From assembly GCA_029962745.1 (NCBI GenBank), contig CM057161.1, positions 7,561,383 to 7,625,382 of the forward strand: 64,000 nt of DNA, read 5' to 3'. This document shows, in pieces, positions 33,239 through 45,174 of the stretch; the first letter of the stretch is position 1, and each line of letters begins with the position of its first letter. This stretch comes from Echinometra lucunter. Taxonomy: Eukaryota > Echinodermata > Echinoidea > Camarodonta > Echinometridae. A program made the translations under genes and the position numbers. A model generated the notes under the pieces. The model saw nothing but the letters and a program-made list of their open reading frames with translations, was not told the DNA's origin and did not search any database.

Positions 33239-33981
33239 TGTCAAAGAGCTGGCTGGACTATTGAATCAGTCGACTGGAACACAATTGGAAGAAACTCTCT
33301 CTTCATGAATGTATTTAAATTCAACAATGGCTCTACCATGAATGCAGGTTGCTTGAAAAGTATTTGAGGCAAGCACCTGACAGACCTTTTGTTTTCTTTC
33401 ATTCCATTACCTAATGCCTGATCCTTTTATTTCTATTTCTTTGAGTCGATGAACTTGTCGGGGGGGGGGGGGTGAAAACAGCTTCTGAATATGCATGGTT
33501 ATGCAAATAGCAAAGCCACTGATACAAAAGGTCTGTGGGTACCTGTGGACCATCTTTACTAACTGGCAAAAATCTGCTAAATTTTTCAGGGTGTATATAA
33601 GCAGCCCATGGCCTGTGTAAGGTTGTGTCGGGAGTGAGGCATGAACGGGCCAGTGTACGGTTTGGGGGATGGAAATTAAGTGATGTAAAAACTAAATGGA
33701 GGGTGAATGGGTGTGAATGAGTAGGAAATATAATTAATTTTAAAAATAAAAGGGGTTGATACTGTACACTGGCCCTGTTTATTATTAGAATTTGTGCCAG
33801 CCTTTTCCGCTGGCATGAATCCTGGTAATTTGCTAAGCGACCGGCATTTCGACTCCAAAACAGTAATTAGAAATCATTTTTAAAGACACTTTTCAATACA
33901 ATGCAAATAATTTAAGACATCTAATTCAAACAATCATAAATGCACAATTAATTTAATAAGCAATATTAAAGTTACCCAGAC

Positions 33982-34255
33982 TTGGTGTATAGATGGCACT
34001 TCATGCAATGCTTGCAAAAACCCCACTGGGCAGTGCTATGCCAGTTCTGCGTGAGCGCACTGCAACGGCGACTTTCCCATTAGTGTGCATGTTTATTCAT
34101 GGCGCATCATATCACACGAGAGTGAGTGTGAGGCTATGTATAAGAAAAAATTCTTATACGATCATACCGAAAACTTCGCCGAGGCTTGGAAACTGTCATG
34201 GCAGTGCACAGTGGGATTTTCACAAGCATTACATGAAGCTCCATCTATACACCAA
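33982..34255. mobile_element. TTGGTGTATAGATGG MITE (block 2)
   Basis: Counterpart of 26192-26464. Confidence 0.8.
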
Positions 34256-34412
34256 TTCCAGGCAGGCAACTTAAAGAAGAAAAAAACATCATATTGCAAA
34301 ACAAGATGAATCAAAGTTAGCTTCATGGCTTGAATTACTGTCATAACCAAAATAAAAACAACCTATGATTACATGTTAATTGACCTATCCACCCACCACC
34401 CATAGTCATGCA

Positions 34413-35434
34413 CAGTGTTATAGCTAGGGACCTTTTAGTGGTGGTCGGCCATTTCAATCCCAGATCTTGACCTCAGCAACATCGATTGCGTACTATTTTC
34501 TATTATGCACACTATACACAAAATACATGTATCATCAGCAAATGTGGCAGTTCATATGTTAAAAGTAATGTTTTAGCTAAACATCAACCCTATCACGCCA
34601 AAAATATGTACATATGAACTGTTAAACGATTATTGAAAAGCCATGAAATCAGCAGCCCACTGAAGCAGTTTTTACCGAATCTCTACCCTTGAGTTCTGGG
34701 GGTAATGCCTATTAGGGATGGCCTCTAGCTGACAGTACATCGGCGCCGCGCTCAGCAAGAAAAAACGACAATAAACACTCTTCACGAAAAATATGGTGGG
34801 ATTTTTAGCAAATAAGCTTCAAAAATGTAATTCTATCATTGTCTTATTCAAAAATCGGCATTCAATAGTAACCTTAAACTTGAAAATCAGGGATCATTCA
34901 GCATCTTGTTAGTCTACTGCAGCTTACTTGCATGCACAGTTGCGCCACAGTACGGGGTGCTGTTCCCTAAATGCTGCTGGGTACTTTAATACAGAGTGTT
35001 GGGCGATCATCAAGAGTGATATGGAGAGTACGCGATACCTGACTGACATGATATTTTCTTTTTCTGGGTTCCCCCGGTACAGACAAATATTGAAGAAAGA
35101 TTGCGCAATGTACACATACACATTGATGATGATGGAAACATCTATTTAGTGAGATTTATGGGGTAAAAAATTGGAATGGCAGAAAAATAATGAAAAAGCA
35201 GAAATTTTCCACCCAAAGTGGGATGGTTGGGAGTTCTGGTTAATAAATAAAACAAGATTAGAGACGGAAATGTGAATGTAAGTCTACTTTTCTTCACAAA
35301 AAGGTACGTTTAATGCAGTTTCTTATCTGAAATTAGTGCTGGTCGGAAGCAGTGCTTTCCACCAGGAGTGGTGGACGGAAATCATCCGGGCTGGTCGGGC
35401 CCGTCCACCGCCGACCACTGTAGCTATAACACTG
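34413..35434. mobile_element. hAT-type element (block 2)
   Basis: Counterpart of 26621-27636, with the same GTCATGCA duplication at 34405-34412 and 35435-35442. Sharing the same insertion site shows that the two blocks descend from one locus after the insertion. Confidence 0.9.
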
Positions 35435-35462
35435 GTCATGCATTCAAATACATTGATAACAC

Positions 35463-36382
35463 TAGATGAATCTTCGACCACGCGTGGTCGAACTTTATGC
35501 CTCCGCCATTACCAAATCAGAAATAAATGGCACTTCATGTTGATTTATTTTCATTTATACAATGACATCTTTGACCTTGACCTTTGACCTTGTGACCCCC
35601 AAATCTAATGAGAGCATTGCCGTTTCCATATGCATACATGAGCAAAGTTTGTTGAACCATCAAATGGTTACTGAGTTATCACAAGAACGAACCATTTCTA
35701 TGTACATAATAACCTCTATGACCTTTGACCTTTGACCTTGAGACCCCAAAATCTAATCAGATCATTGTCCCTCCCATATGCATAACTGTACCAAGTTTGA
35801 GGTTGATAGGTCAAATGGTTCTTAAGTTATCGTGAGAACAAGCCATTTTTATGTGTTTTATTAGCTCTATGACCTTGACCTTTGAACCTTGTGACCCCAA
35901 AATCTAATCAGATCATTGTCCCTCCCATATGCATACCTGTGCCAAGTTTGAGGTTGATAGGTCAAATGATTCTTAAGTTATCGTGAGAACAAGCCATTTT
36001 TATGTGTTTATTACCTCTATGACCTTGACCTTTGACCTTGAGACCCCCAAAATCTAATCAGATCATTGTCCTTCCCATATGCATACCTATGCCAAGTTTG
36101 AGGTTGATCTGTCAAATGGTTCTTAAGTTATCGTGAGAACGAGCCATTTTTATGTGTTTTATTACCTCTATGACCTTGACCTTTGACCTTGAGACTCCAA
36201 AATCTAATCAGATCATTGTCCCTCCCATATGCATACACGAGCCAAGTTTGAAGTTGATCCGTCAAATGGTTCTTAAGTTATCGCGAGAACGAAAACGGGA
36301 CGGACGGACGGACGGACGGACGGACAACCCGAAAACATAATGCCTCCGGCAACCACCTACGGTGGGCGGAGGCATAAAAATC
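35463..36382. repeat. ATGCCTCCG-ended element, long form (block 2)
   Basis: Counterpart of 27665-28540. It retains a ~48-bp segment (ATCTAATCAGATCATTG through ACTGTACC, near 35751-35793) that is missing in block 1. Confidence 0.85.
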
Positions 36383-37253
36383 ATCTGTCTAAAGTTTTTT
36401 TAAAAAGTCCTGTTGCCAAGGAAACCCCCAAATGTGGTAAGATTTCAGGATATTTTTGACCCCTCAGCTGTGACCCAGTTTCAACTGGGTACCCACTTTG
36501 ACGTCAAAATGATGTCAAAGTGGGTACCATGTTGCGCAATTCTAGCAAAATGCGCGCAAGGTATAATACATGTTGTACAGTTTAGCGCGTAGCACAACTG
36601 CAATACGCGAAGCTGGGTACCCATTTTTACGTCATACCTCATACTCAATTTTTTTTGGTCAGCTCATAACTTTTCATGAGAAAATTAGCCAAAATGCATT
36701 GATTTCGATTGAAAATCATCATATTTTTAATGTCATTCTTCTTAGAATTCTATTCTCGATCATATATCAAAATTTTGTTTGCCATTGTGTAATCACTTTA
36801 AAATAATGTATCAAACCTTTTTTGATCTTAATTATAATATTCCAAATTCCAGAATCGAATTTGCCCTCCCGGAAATTTTGTGGCATATTCATTAATGGGT
36901 ATGAATAAAATTATAAATCTTACACCCATTTGTACATTTTGTTCAGATTAACCAGAAAATTCCATTTTACAAACAGTCGCCCTCATGAATATTGGTTGTT
37001 AATTATGCCAATCTCATATACCATGTATCATTATGCTTTCAAGATGATTGCATACATGTTCATTTTATTTTGTTTTGTTCTGTTTTATTTTTGAATTCCT
37101 TCTCTATAATTTGTTTTACTATGACCTGCCTTTTGTCTGGAATGGGACATTGGACCTGGTCATTTTCCTTGTGTTTTTCTTGTGTTATTTGCTTTTTACC
37201 TTTATCTTGAATAAAGGTATGACTTAACAACTTGTCAATAAGATAATTCTTAC

Positions 37254-37343
37254 CACATTTGTGAAACAGCAGGCGTAGGTCTCCCTCACTGCTACTTCTG
37301 CTTCAGCAAGGCTGGTTGCTGCTCCCAGGGCAAGCAGGGCCTC
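37254..37343 (-). CDS. 90-nt exon of the minus-strand gene (copy in block 2)
   Basis: Identical in sequence, splice sites and phase to 29415-29504. Two identical 90-bp exons inside blocks whose introns have drifted by indels fit either haplotype copies or a constrained coding exon. Confidence 0.7.
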
Positions 37344-38164
37344 CTGTAGAAACAAAACCAAGAATAAGAACAGCGAAATGAGTGAGTCGATCATCAGATA
37401 TCAGAGGGAGGGGACAGAAGAGCAGGCAGAATGCTATGGAAAAGGTTATCAGTTCTATTGAGACTCCCACATCGTACCATACCACCTTCCACAGCAAGAT
37501 AGGAATCTCTCAGGAAAAATTAGGAATACAGCACGGTGTTATACAAAAATTGTAAGAAAAAGAAATGGAATCTCCAGATTGCAACAGTTACTCAGCTTGA
37601 AGCCCTCTAAGTAGGAATGGTGGGCAGCTTTGCTACCATTTTATCCTGGAAAGATGCAAAACTTTGAATTTTCAGAAAGATTTAGCTTTGTACTATAATA
37701 ATGATGGGATGTGTCTTTATACAAAAAATTAGGAAATATGCAAGAGATATCAACTTTGCTGGAAATTTCATGCATGTTCAGTGCACCTTCAGACAGTTCA
37801 ACTGGTCATTACCCAAGTCAATATTGTTTTTCACATAATTACATTTACATATGAACATTTCTTTCGTTAAAAAAAAATATTCAAAAAATATTATGCTTCA
37901 CAAGAGGGTTAAAAATTGCAAATACACTGATAATGACAACTTCTCCTTTAATTTCGCAAGGATGACATTTTAGAGACCCGATTCTCCGTGAAAAGATTCA
38001 AATGTAGTAATTCAAGTGAACATCTGATTCACAAAGGTGGAAACTATGAGAGATGCTCATGGCGATAAACTAATAGACCTTAGTCCCCCATAATCACATT
38101 TGTCTTGCAATGAAATAGGGCACTGCATACTTAGATTCAGATTTACACGACTGGAAGAAATTGC

Positions 38165-38990
38165 TCCTACACCATTGTTCTTCTCTCTCCTTTCTTTGTT
38201 ATCCTTGCATCCTCTCTCTCCTCTTATCTCTATTACCTTATTTTACTGTCCATATGCCCTTTTCTCTCACTGTCCTCTCTTTTCTTCATCTCCATTCTTT
38301 CTCACAACTCCCAGTCTCCATCTTTCTCTTATTCTCCTCCTTCTTCCTCTCCTCTTTGTTCTTCTTCTCCTCCTCCTCCTTCCTCTTCTCCTCCTCTTTC
38401 AACTTCCTCTTCTTTGCATTTTCTTCTTCTTACCCCCTTTTTCTTGTTATTTCTACTCCTAGTATTCTTTTTCTCCTTTTCTCCCTCTTGAATTCCTCTG
38501 CCGCCTCCTCCTTTACCTTCTTATCCTCCTTTCGTTCTTTTTCTTCATTGCTTCTTCCTATTTTTCATCTTTTCACGACCCTTTCTCTCTGTATCAACCT
38601 TAATCTCCACCTCTTTCTCTTCCCACTAGTGTTGTATTCTTTCCCTATTTTATATTCCACTGCAAGCCCTACACCTACCTCTCACAATCATTATGCATGC
38701 TGTATACATGCATGTGAATTTCTGTCTATTCTCTCTCTCTGTCCAAGGAGTTAAATGGTATCTCCTTAGTCTGTCCCTCCTTCCCCCTCTCTCTTTCTCT
38801 CTCTCTCTATATATATATACATGTATATATATATATATATATTTCTCTCTCTCTCTCACTGATTCTTTTTCCTTCCTTCTTTTCTTCCTCTTTTTCCCAT
38901 TTTCCCTCTCCTCCTCCTTTTCTCCTCCCCTCTATCAATCTCTCTCTCTTTCTCTTTCTTTCTCTCGCTCTTCCCCTCTCTGCTACACCT
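38165..38990. repeat. Pyrimidine-rich low-complexity tract (block 2)
   Basis: Counterpart of 30330-31190 with several length changes in CTT and CTC runs. Confidence 0.9.
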
Positions 38991-39129
38991 CCGTTTGTAT
39001 TCTGTCCACATTGTCCATCAAAGTAAGAGTTCTATACCTACACGTACCCCTCACGGTTAGTATACATGCACATTTTGTGAATATCTGTTTACTCTGGTAT
39101 TCCCCCTCGTCCCTGTGATTGCATCTCAC

Positions 39130-39195
39130 GCCAAGCCCGATGAGGCTTGATAAATTTGCGAAGAAAGGCATCGAGGATGAAGCTTCACACATCTC
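39130..39195 (-). CDS. 66-nt exon of the minus-strand gene
   Basis: Opens after GATGGAGGCAG and ends at a good donor, GTGAGATGC. It reads EMCEASSSMPFFANLSSLIG then LG, phase 0 to phase 0, and runs directly into EALLALG of the 90-nt exon. The acceptor has a poor pyrimidine tract. An alternative is that the ATG at 39190-39192 starts translation in a first coding exon. Joined to the next exons it gives a continuous Leu/Ala-rich helical stretch. The family is not recognised. Confidence 0.5.
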
Positions 39196-39305
39196 CTGCC
39201 TCCATCAAAACAGCATGCTAAGATCTATCAAAGCTCTTCTCAACTCTGATACATCTTAAGGATACAAAACCGTAACCTTCCATATAGGTAGGTAATCTCC
39301 CTCCA

Positions 39306-40144
39306 TATACCAAGCATACTTCTTGAAACACCTATTCCAAGAGAATGTGCGGGACTATGATAGGAGTGGTTCATATCTTTTCATGAAAACTTTTCTATAT
39401 ATTGTTCATTCCAAAAGTATCTTTCTTTTATTGTAAGATAATAAGGAAAAGAGTGTAGGAGAAAAAAGTCATAAGTCAGACAAAAATTCAACCAAACAAA
39501 AAAAAAATTCACATTTGTATATATACATGTAATTCTTATGATTTATCCTGTCCTTACCCTTTCACAGTATCTAAGAATTTGTACAATTGTACATGTAAAA
39601 GTAAACATACCAGCACTTGTTTGAAAGTGAAATAGGGCAATTTATGATTACTATAATTTCATGAAGTGTCATTCCAAAAAATGAATTCCAATCCTCAGAG
39701 ATCAGCTACTGAACAATAAGCCAGACTTGTATATACATGTATGGCTTTTAATTGGTGGGGGGAACCTTTTATTGAAGTCATGTTTTTCTTTTGTTAATAT
39801 GTTTTACAGTTTCAATAAAAACATAAAAACAAAAAAAATTAATGTTCAGGCGAGCTAAACAACATGGCTTCCTTAGCAATACAGCAAATGAAGGCGGTCA
39901 ACTTTCATTTCTTAATAGTGGCCTGATCTCTGCAGATGGGCGTGTGAAGGTTTGAAAATACATTTTAAGTGTTGCTAGATGTAAGATTATGACAAGAACT
40001 AAATTTCAGCAAAAAATGAGATACAGGGTTCTATCACCCCACCGATGTTCCGCTTTGTTAGAGAAAACCATCTATGACTTGTTCATACTTAGTACATGCA
40101 GTGGTGAACTGCTTCAAAAGAGTTACACAGTGTTTAGGCATAAT
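39306..40144. other. No feature seen
   Basis: First unique sequence after the duplicated block. AT-rich, no exon or repeat supported. Confidence 0.4.
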
Positions 40145-40358
40145 CAGAGATGTCAACCTTTTATCAAGTTTTGCAGTATTTCTGTGTCTGAAAAGAAGTA
40201 TCATGAGTGGAAAAAGAGTATATCCTTCTTTGCAATCATAGAACTAAAGTTCAGGAAGAAACGGTATTTTGCTCGAAACGTGTAGTATTCCCCTCCCCCC
40301 CCCAAAAAAAAAAACAGTATAAAAATACTGACAATAAGGAACAGTTGGCATCACTGCA
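40145..40358. mobile_element. MITE with GATG(C/T)CAAC ends
   Basis: Ends AGAGATGTCAACC and GGAACAGTTGGCATCACTG are inverted. Internal AGTATTT, GAGTGGAAAAAG and TATAAAAATACTG are shared with 22893-23742, of which this is the uninterrupted form. Confidence 0.7.
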
Positions 40359-40408
40359 TAATTCACTTCAGATTTGGGCATCTCGTAACACATGAATGCG
40401 AGGATTAC

Positions 40409-40440
40409 CAGTAGGTCTTGTGTTGCATGACTCCATTCCA
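40409..40440 (-). CDS. Possible 32-nt exon of the minus-strand gene
   Basis: Between acceptor GGTACTAAATGCCATGGCAAG (a long T tract lies upstream) and donor GTAATCCTCGC. Entered with two bases, it reads EWSHATQDLL and exits in phase 0. The phase change 1 to 0 is what is needed between the exons at 42290-42329 and 39130-39195. Its shortness means an open frame could be chance. Confidence 0.3.
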
Positions 40441-41069
40441 CTTGCCATGGCATTTAGTACCAAAAAAAAAACCCCACTGCAATTCTTTTTTTTTTAAAAG
40501 CTGCTTAATGCTGCTTAAGTGAACAAGCCTTTACACTGTATCTGGAGAAAAGAGACTAAATCCATTTCATCTTCTTCATGGCAAAGCTTTGAGTAAGATA
40601 AGATGGGATTTCCTGAGAACCCAATGTGTCTAAATCTAAGGAGTATTAATATTCTTTTAATTTCATTTGGCACTCTTTAATGGTTTCAGCCAGACTTAAC
40701 CTTTTCCGTGTTTTGCAACATCTCATTTTGAAGGGTGGTAGCAGTGTTTGTTTTTTTCTATAATATTTGACATTTATAGAGCACCTTTTCCAACAGATAC
40801 AAAGTGTTTCTTAATCAGGTATTTTGTGCATTTCTAAAGAGGTGTCAATACTTCTGTGACTTTTATTAATTCCCCTCTTGTTCTTTAACTCAAGTTCAAG
40901 CAATTAAGTGCTATCTTTAAAATTCATGAAGACATACAATGTAAAGCCAAAATGCCTTGATGACCTGCTGTTTTTGCGGTACTGTGTCAGACATACAACT
41001 TTATAAAGTTCAACTCATTTTTGGAACACAGAAAGAAATGTGTGCCAACCTGGAAGACAGGCTACTACA

Positions 41070-41169
41070 TTAACCCACTTCCTACTACAATGTACGTGTA
41101 CATGGAGAACCAGGTGGTCCCTGTATAAAACCTATGAGGATTGTAAGAATTTAGTAGTCAACGGGTTAA
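41070..41169. mobile_element. Tiny TTAA-ended palindromic element
   Basis: 100 bp from TTAACCCACTTCCTACTAC to TTTAGTAGTCAACGGGTTAA. Ends are an imperfect inverted repeat starting TTAACCC. Possibly a minimal relative of the TTAA MITEs. Confidence 0.45.
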
Positions 41170-41628
41170 CCACACATTCCATGAGAAAATGTCACGTCTC
41201 AAATGCAATCTGCACTTGCACTTCATCATCGAAGCATCTCTCAATAAACTTGAAAGACAGTGTCACATGATCCACACAGACGTGCGACTCAAACAAGTCA
41301 CCTGATCTTATCCAAATGTGTGCTCGTTGCAATGTATCACAGTCTAGACTTGGGCAGGGACAATGCCCGGGACTATGGGTTTTATACAAACTTCAAAGTG
41401 TAACGTGCTACGGTTGGAGATTAATAACCATGCACTGGTTAAAACCTGAAAATGATTATGAGAGCATTCTGTGAGTTTGAAAGGGTATGACATAAAATCT
41501 TGTTAAAAAAAAAACAATCATGAAAATGATAATGATAATAATGATTATTCTGGCTCCTTACACTTACTTTATCAGAAGTCTCTCAGCACTCTACAGTTAA
41601 GCCCAAAAGAAAAGCTTACAGCCTACAT
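41170..41628. other. No supported feature; possible SINE debris
   Basis: AATGATAATGATAATAATG followed by GGCTCCTTACACTTACTTTA near 41525-41575 resembles a degraded SINE 3' end. Not strong enough to call. Confidence 0.3.
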
Positions 41629-42043
41629 TACAGTCCCCAGTTTTCCGCGATACGGAAAACGGAAAAATTTCACGGAATTCGGGAAGAACACAGAATTCAC
41701 AGAATTTCACGGAAAATGCGATTTTTCAGGCCAAAAATTTTGATTCACGAAATATACAGCGAATATCATGAAAAACAAAGCAAAATCCAATAAAACAAAA
41801 CCATGCATCAGCGGAAAATCTGGATCAAACCTGTTCACAGTGTATAGCCTGTGTTCGTCAAGCTTTATCTGCGTACTGCAGTGCGTACATATTCGGGTAA
41901 CTTACGTTTTTCTAAGATTTTTACTATTTACAACTGCTTTACCATATGTTTTGCACATGTCACCGAAGAACAAGGAATTTGAAGTTTAGAACACCGAAGA
42001 ACATGGAATTTGCATTTTAGAAAACAGAAAACTGGGGACTTTA
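41629..42043. mobile_element. hAT-like MITE (TAAAGTCCCCAGTTTTCCG), copy 1
   Basis: Ends TACAGTCCCCAGTTTTCCG and GAAAACTGGGGACTTTA. Flanked by the 8-mer GCCTACAT at 41621-41628 and 42044-42051. Inside, repeated CACGGAATT / ACATGGAATTTGC motifs. A second copy in opposite orientation is at 47533-47926. Confidence 0.85.
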
Positions 42044-42289
42044 GCCTACATGTACATGTAAATGCAATATTGTGAGGCCCTACACAATCATACATATGCC
42101 TATCAAAATTTCATAAAGGCTGTAAGCTTTTCTTTTGGGCTTAACCGTACAATAATGCAGCATAATTACCCTGGCTTTAGCAGAGCAGCTCCTGCTAATA
42201 TTTTCTGTATTTTAATGCATCGATTCCGAAGAGTACATTTTCGCAATAATGTCAGTAGTTTATGCTTAATCAATTGTGAACATTCTTAC

Positions 42290-42329
42290 CCATGAGAGAG
42301 CTGCACCTACCTATAAGCTCATCAAATTG
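42290..42329 (-). CDS. Possible 40-nt exon of the minus-strand gene
   Basis: Acceptor CTTTCCTCACCACAAATAG and donor GTAAGAATG bracket a single open frame, QFDELIGRCSSLM plus one base. It starts in phase 0, matching the exit of 48063-48165, and leaves phase 1. Splice signals are good but the exon is short. Confidence 0.4.
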
Positions 42330-42640
42330 CTATTTGTGGTGAGGAAAGGAACAGCAATGTGGTTAGTTAGGTAAAGTGATGTACAGCAGTGCGTAGATTA
42401 TTAAATCAATATTGGTATTTCAATATTGGTATTTTCTCCTTAAGCAATTAACTTTGTAGGCACCAGTGTACCTATTGATTTCTGCGCTCTCAGTATTTAC
42501 ATGTATCATCACTATCTGCATACCTGTTTCCTTTATATTTTTGATGTGTGAACATCTAGAGGCAAATATTAGGTGCTAGTGCAGTGCTGAAGACTGGTTT
42601 TCACACCCCATGGTTCGTGAAGGACACAAATGTTGTAAAG

Positions 42641-42872
42641 ATGGCAAAGTCCAAAATTAGTATTTTATTTTGGGCTCCAAAATTTTACTAAACATGAGCA
42701 GGGATTTAGAAACGCCATTATTTTTGCAGGATGATGGAAGCATTCGCAAGTAATCCCCAACTTTTTTAAATTCCTGGCACACTAAAAGCAAACAACTGAC
42801 GAAGCTTCAAAACCACTTTGCATGTTTCACAAACTTTTTACAGCCTAAAACATGAATGTTGGACTTTGCCAT
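42641..42872. mobile_element. MITE with ATGGCAAAGTCCAACAT ends, copy 2
   Basis: Ends ATGGCAAAGTCCAAAATT and AATGTTGGACTTTGCCAT. Interior GGGCTCCAAAATTTTAC and AACAACTGACGAAGCTTC are shared with 21384-21597. Confidence 0.75.
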
Positions 42873-42928
42873 CTCTGTACATTCACATCCTCTGTAAACT
42901 GTTCGCGTGCCCCGTGAGGTTTATAGCT

Positions 42929-43370
42929 GCTTGGTCTACTACCAGTTGGTCTAATTCCAAGATCATCTAACTCCACCATGCCTAAACCCATTTGGTCTAC
43001 TACCAATTTTCGTCTAATTGCCGTCTGGTCCAATCATCACTTGGTCTAATACCCACTTGGGCTAACTGTTATTTCGTCTAATGATCAAATGGTCTAATTG
43101 CCACTTCGTCTACTTAGTTTCCTCTAATGACTATTTGGTCTATTACCAGTTCATCTAATCAGACAGACTAAGTGGTGTTAGACCAAGTGGGTATTAGACG
43201 AAATAGGCATAGCCTAAATGGCAATTAGACAAAATGGTAAGTGGGCGAAGTGGCAATTAGACGAAATGGTTACTAAACAAACTGGTTATAGACGGAATGG
43301 GATTAGACCATGTGGGATGAGACCAAACAGGCACTAGACAAAGTGGGAGTAGTTCAAGCGGCAATTCACC
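42929..43370. mobile_element. Foldback element built of degenerate TTGGTCTAATNCCA units
   Basis: Left half (to about 43160) is a string of ~16-22-bp units of the form (A/C)TTGGTCTA(A/C)T(A/T)CCA. Right half (from about 43165) is the same unit reverse complemented (TGG(T/C)A-TTAGAC(C/G)AA). The two halves can fold on each other. Tandem-unit arms of this kind are known in foldback transposons, including the sea urchin TU class, but sequence identity with TU is not claimed. Confidence 0.75.
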
Positions 43371-44689
43371 CCCCCCCCCCCAGTGAAAGCCATTCTTAAC
43401 CCATGTTTTATTATCCCTGCCAAATACTGATTCAAGTATAAAACTTTCTGTTCAATCCTCATGACCAAATCTTTCAAATGCAGCAGGCGTCAAAATAGTA
43501 CTACATGTATGCACAAAAATGATTGCTATTTTCATGACGTTGAGCAGATTACACAACATACAATAATACTAGTCCATAGTAGTATGTTTCCAAATAAAGG
43601 AAATCAATTCAAATGATTTACATGTGTATGTAACCTCCCTTTAACCTTGCATTAATTCAAATCATGATTTAACTTCCCCTTTTAACCCTGCATATATGTA
43701 CTCTCAAACTTTTTGAACTGCCTCTCATACATGTACATATAGCCCTTTTCACAATTCTGCATCTTGTATTAATAACGAAATCCAAGTTTTAAATACAAAT
43801 TGCAAAACATGCATAAAGGAAGATATCCTTTAATATTGATTATATCGAGGAAAAGACATTGTTATTACTGCTGTCATTACTTATTTCTGCTAATTTTGTT
43901 ATGCACTGTATTGATAATTTTATGTTTTTGATGAATGAAAACGGTGAATAAAGTGAACTGAAGTGAACCGAGTAATGCATATACCGGTAATGCTGAAAAC
44001 AAGCAATACGTTTTTTGAATGAGCTGTCTGCCTACGCAACCCAAGGAAAAAATAACTACCATTACACACACCATAAATTAGCAGCTTTCTATGGAGGGAG
44101 ATAGATCATAATTTTACCTCTGTAATGTTTAATTGAGCACAAAAATAAATCTAGGCAAAAATAATCCTACAATGAGTAAACTTGTTTCGCATTCACAATT
44201 CTGCATATTGCAAAAAATACCAATATTGCAATAGGCTTAATTGTAAATTATTCTTGTGGAGGTTGCCATACAATGTCCAGGTCGGGGAGGGAAGCCAAAG
44301 GGCTACCTACAGCAATTCGTTTTTCTTTTTCCTTTTTCCTTTCCCAGGTAACCTGGACATATACAGTCAATATCCTTCCTTCATTTTCCCCTTGTGATTT
44401 TCTCTTTTTTTGCTTAAATGTCAAATACAAAAATAACAAATCTACAGAGTATAAGTTCAGGAAGAAAGAAAATGCATCCTTAAGCAATGCAAATCATTTC
44501 ATGAAATGTTATGTGTCATATGTGTTATAATACTATCTGAAACTGTGATTACACAAACCTTGATGAGCTGTTTAGGATTTACATGTAGGATCACCGTAAA
44601 ATTTAATTGAGCACGTTCTATGATTCTGCTGGTACCATGCTGTATGTCTATTACAATGACAGTAAATAATAATGTTGATGAAGTAACTA
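43371..44689. other. Unannotated
   Basis: AT-rich. A short frame ending near 44250 (SPLASLPDLDIVWQPPQE then stop, minus strand) looks protein-like, but its acceptor region is purine-rich. I do not call it. Confidence 0.35.
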
Positions 44690-45007
44690 GGGAAACAGCT
44701 TTGCTTCACAGAGCTGTGCATAAAGTTACGCATGAATTTAAGAATGACTTAACTATGGACAGCCACATGGAATGCCTACTGTTTTTCCTCTTATTTTGAT
44801 TAAGTGTGATTGTATTTCCCATTTAATCTCAATTAAATTGTTGACAAAAACTGTACTTCACATGAAATATGCTTTGTTAATAATAGTGATAATGTTAACT
44901 TTAGCTAATGGAATTAAATATGACTGAGAATCCCATTTAGCTTTCCATAGTCTAGTCATTCTTTAAAGTCATGTGTAACTTTTGCGCACAGCTTTGTGAA
45001 ACACCCC
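44690..45007. mobile_element. MITE with GGGGTGTTTCACAAAGC ends, copy 1
   Basis: Arms: left TTCACAGAGCTGTGCATAAA then GTTACGCATGAATTTAAG. Right CTTTAAAGTCATGTGTAAC then GCACAGCTTTGTGAAACACC. Left end is partly eroded. Relative at 45947-46412. Confidence 0.65.
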
Positions 45008-45174
45008 GAATCAATACAGGGTCAAGCTATGGAAATCTCAGTGTGACAGACATAAGTATTAGCCATCAAATCTCAATTTTGGATGTACATGTATGTACAG
45101 TTAGTCTCCACAAAAATACTGGATCCCCTTAAGCGATCCCTAATGTGAATCATACAGTTACACCTACTTACCTT

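Larger units (their letters stand above)
31977..39305. repeat. Large duplicated block, copy 2 (starts at the N gap)
   Basis: 7,329 bp matching 24002-31476 in the same orientation. It starts at the first base after the gap. It has many one-base deletions relative to copy 1, often in homopolymers. Confidence 0.95.

Noticed and set aside
44245..44310. Possible terminal exon ending WQPPQE-stop on the minus strand
   Set aside because: The sequence before its AG is purine-rich, unlike a splice acceptor, and no polyadenylation signal follows closely.
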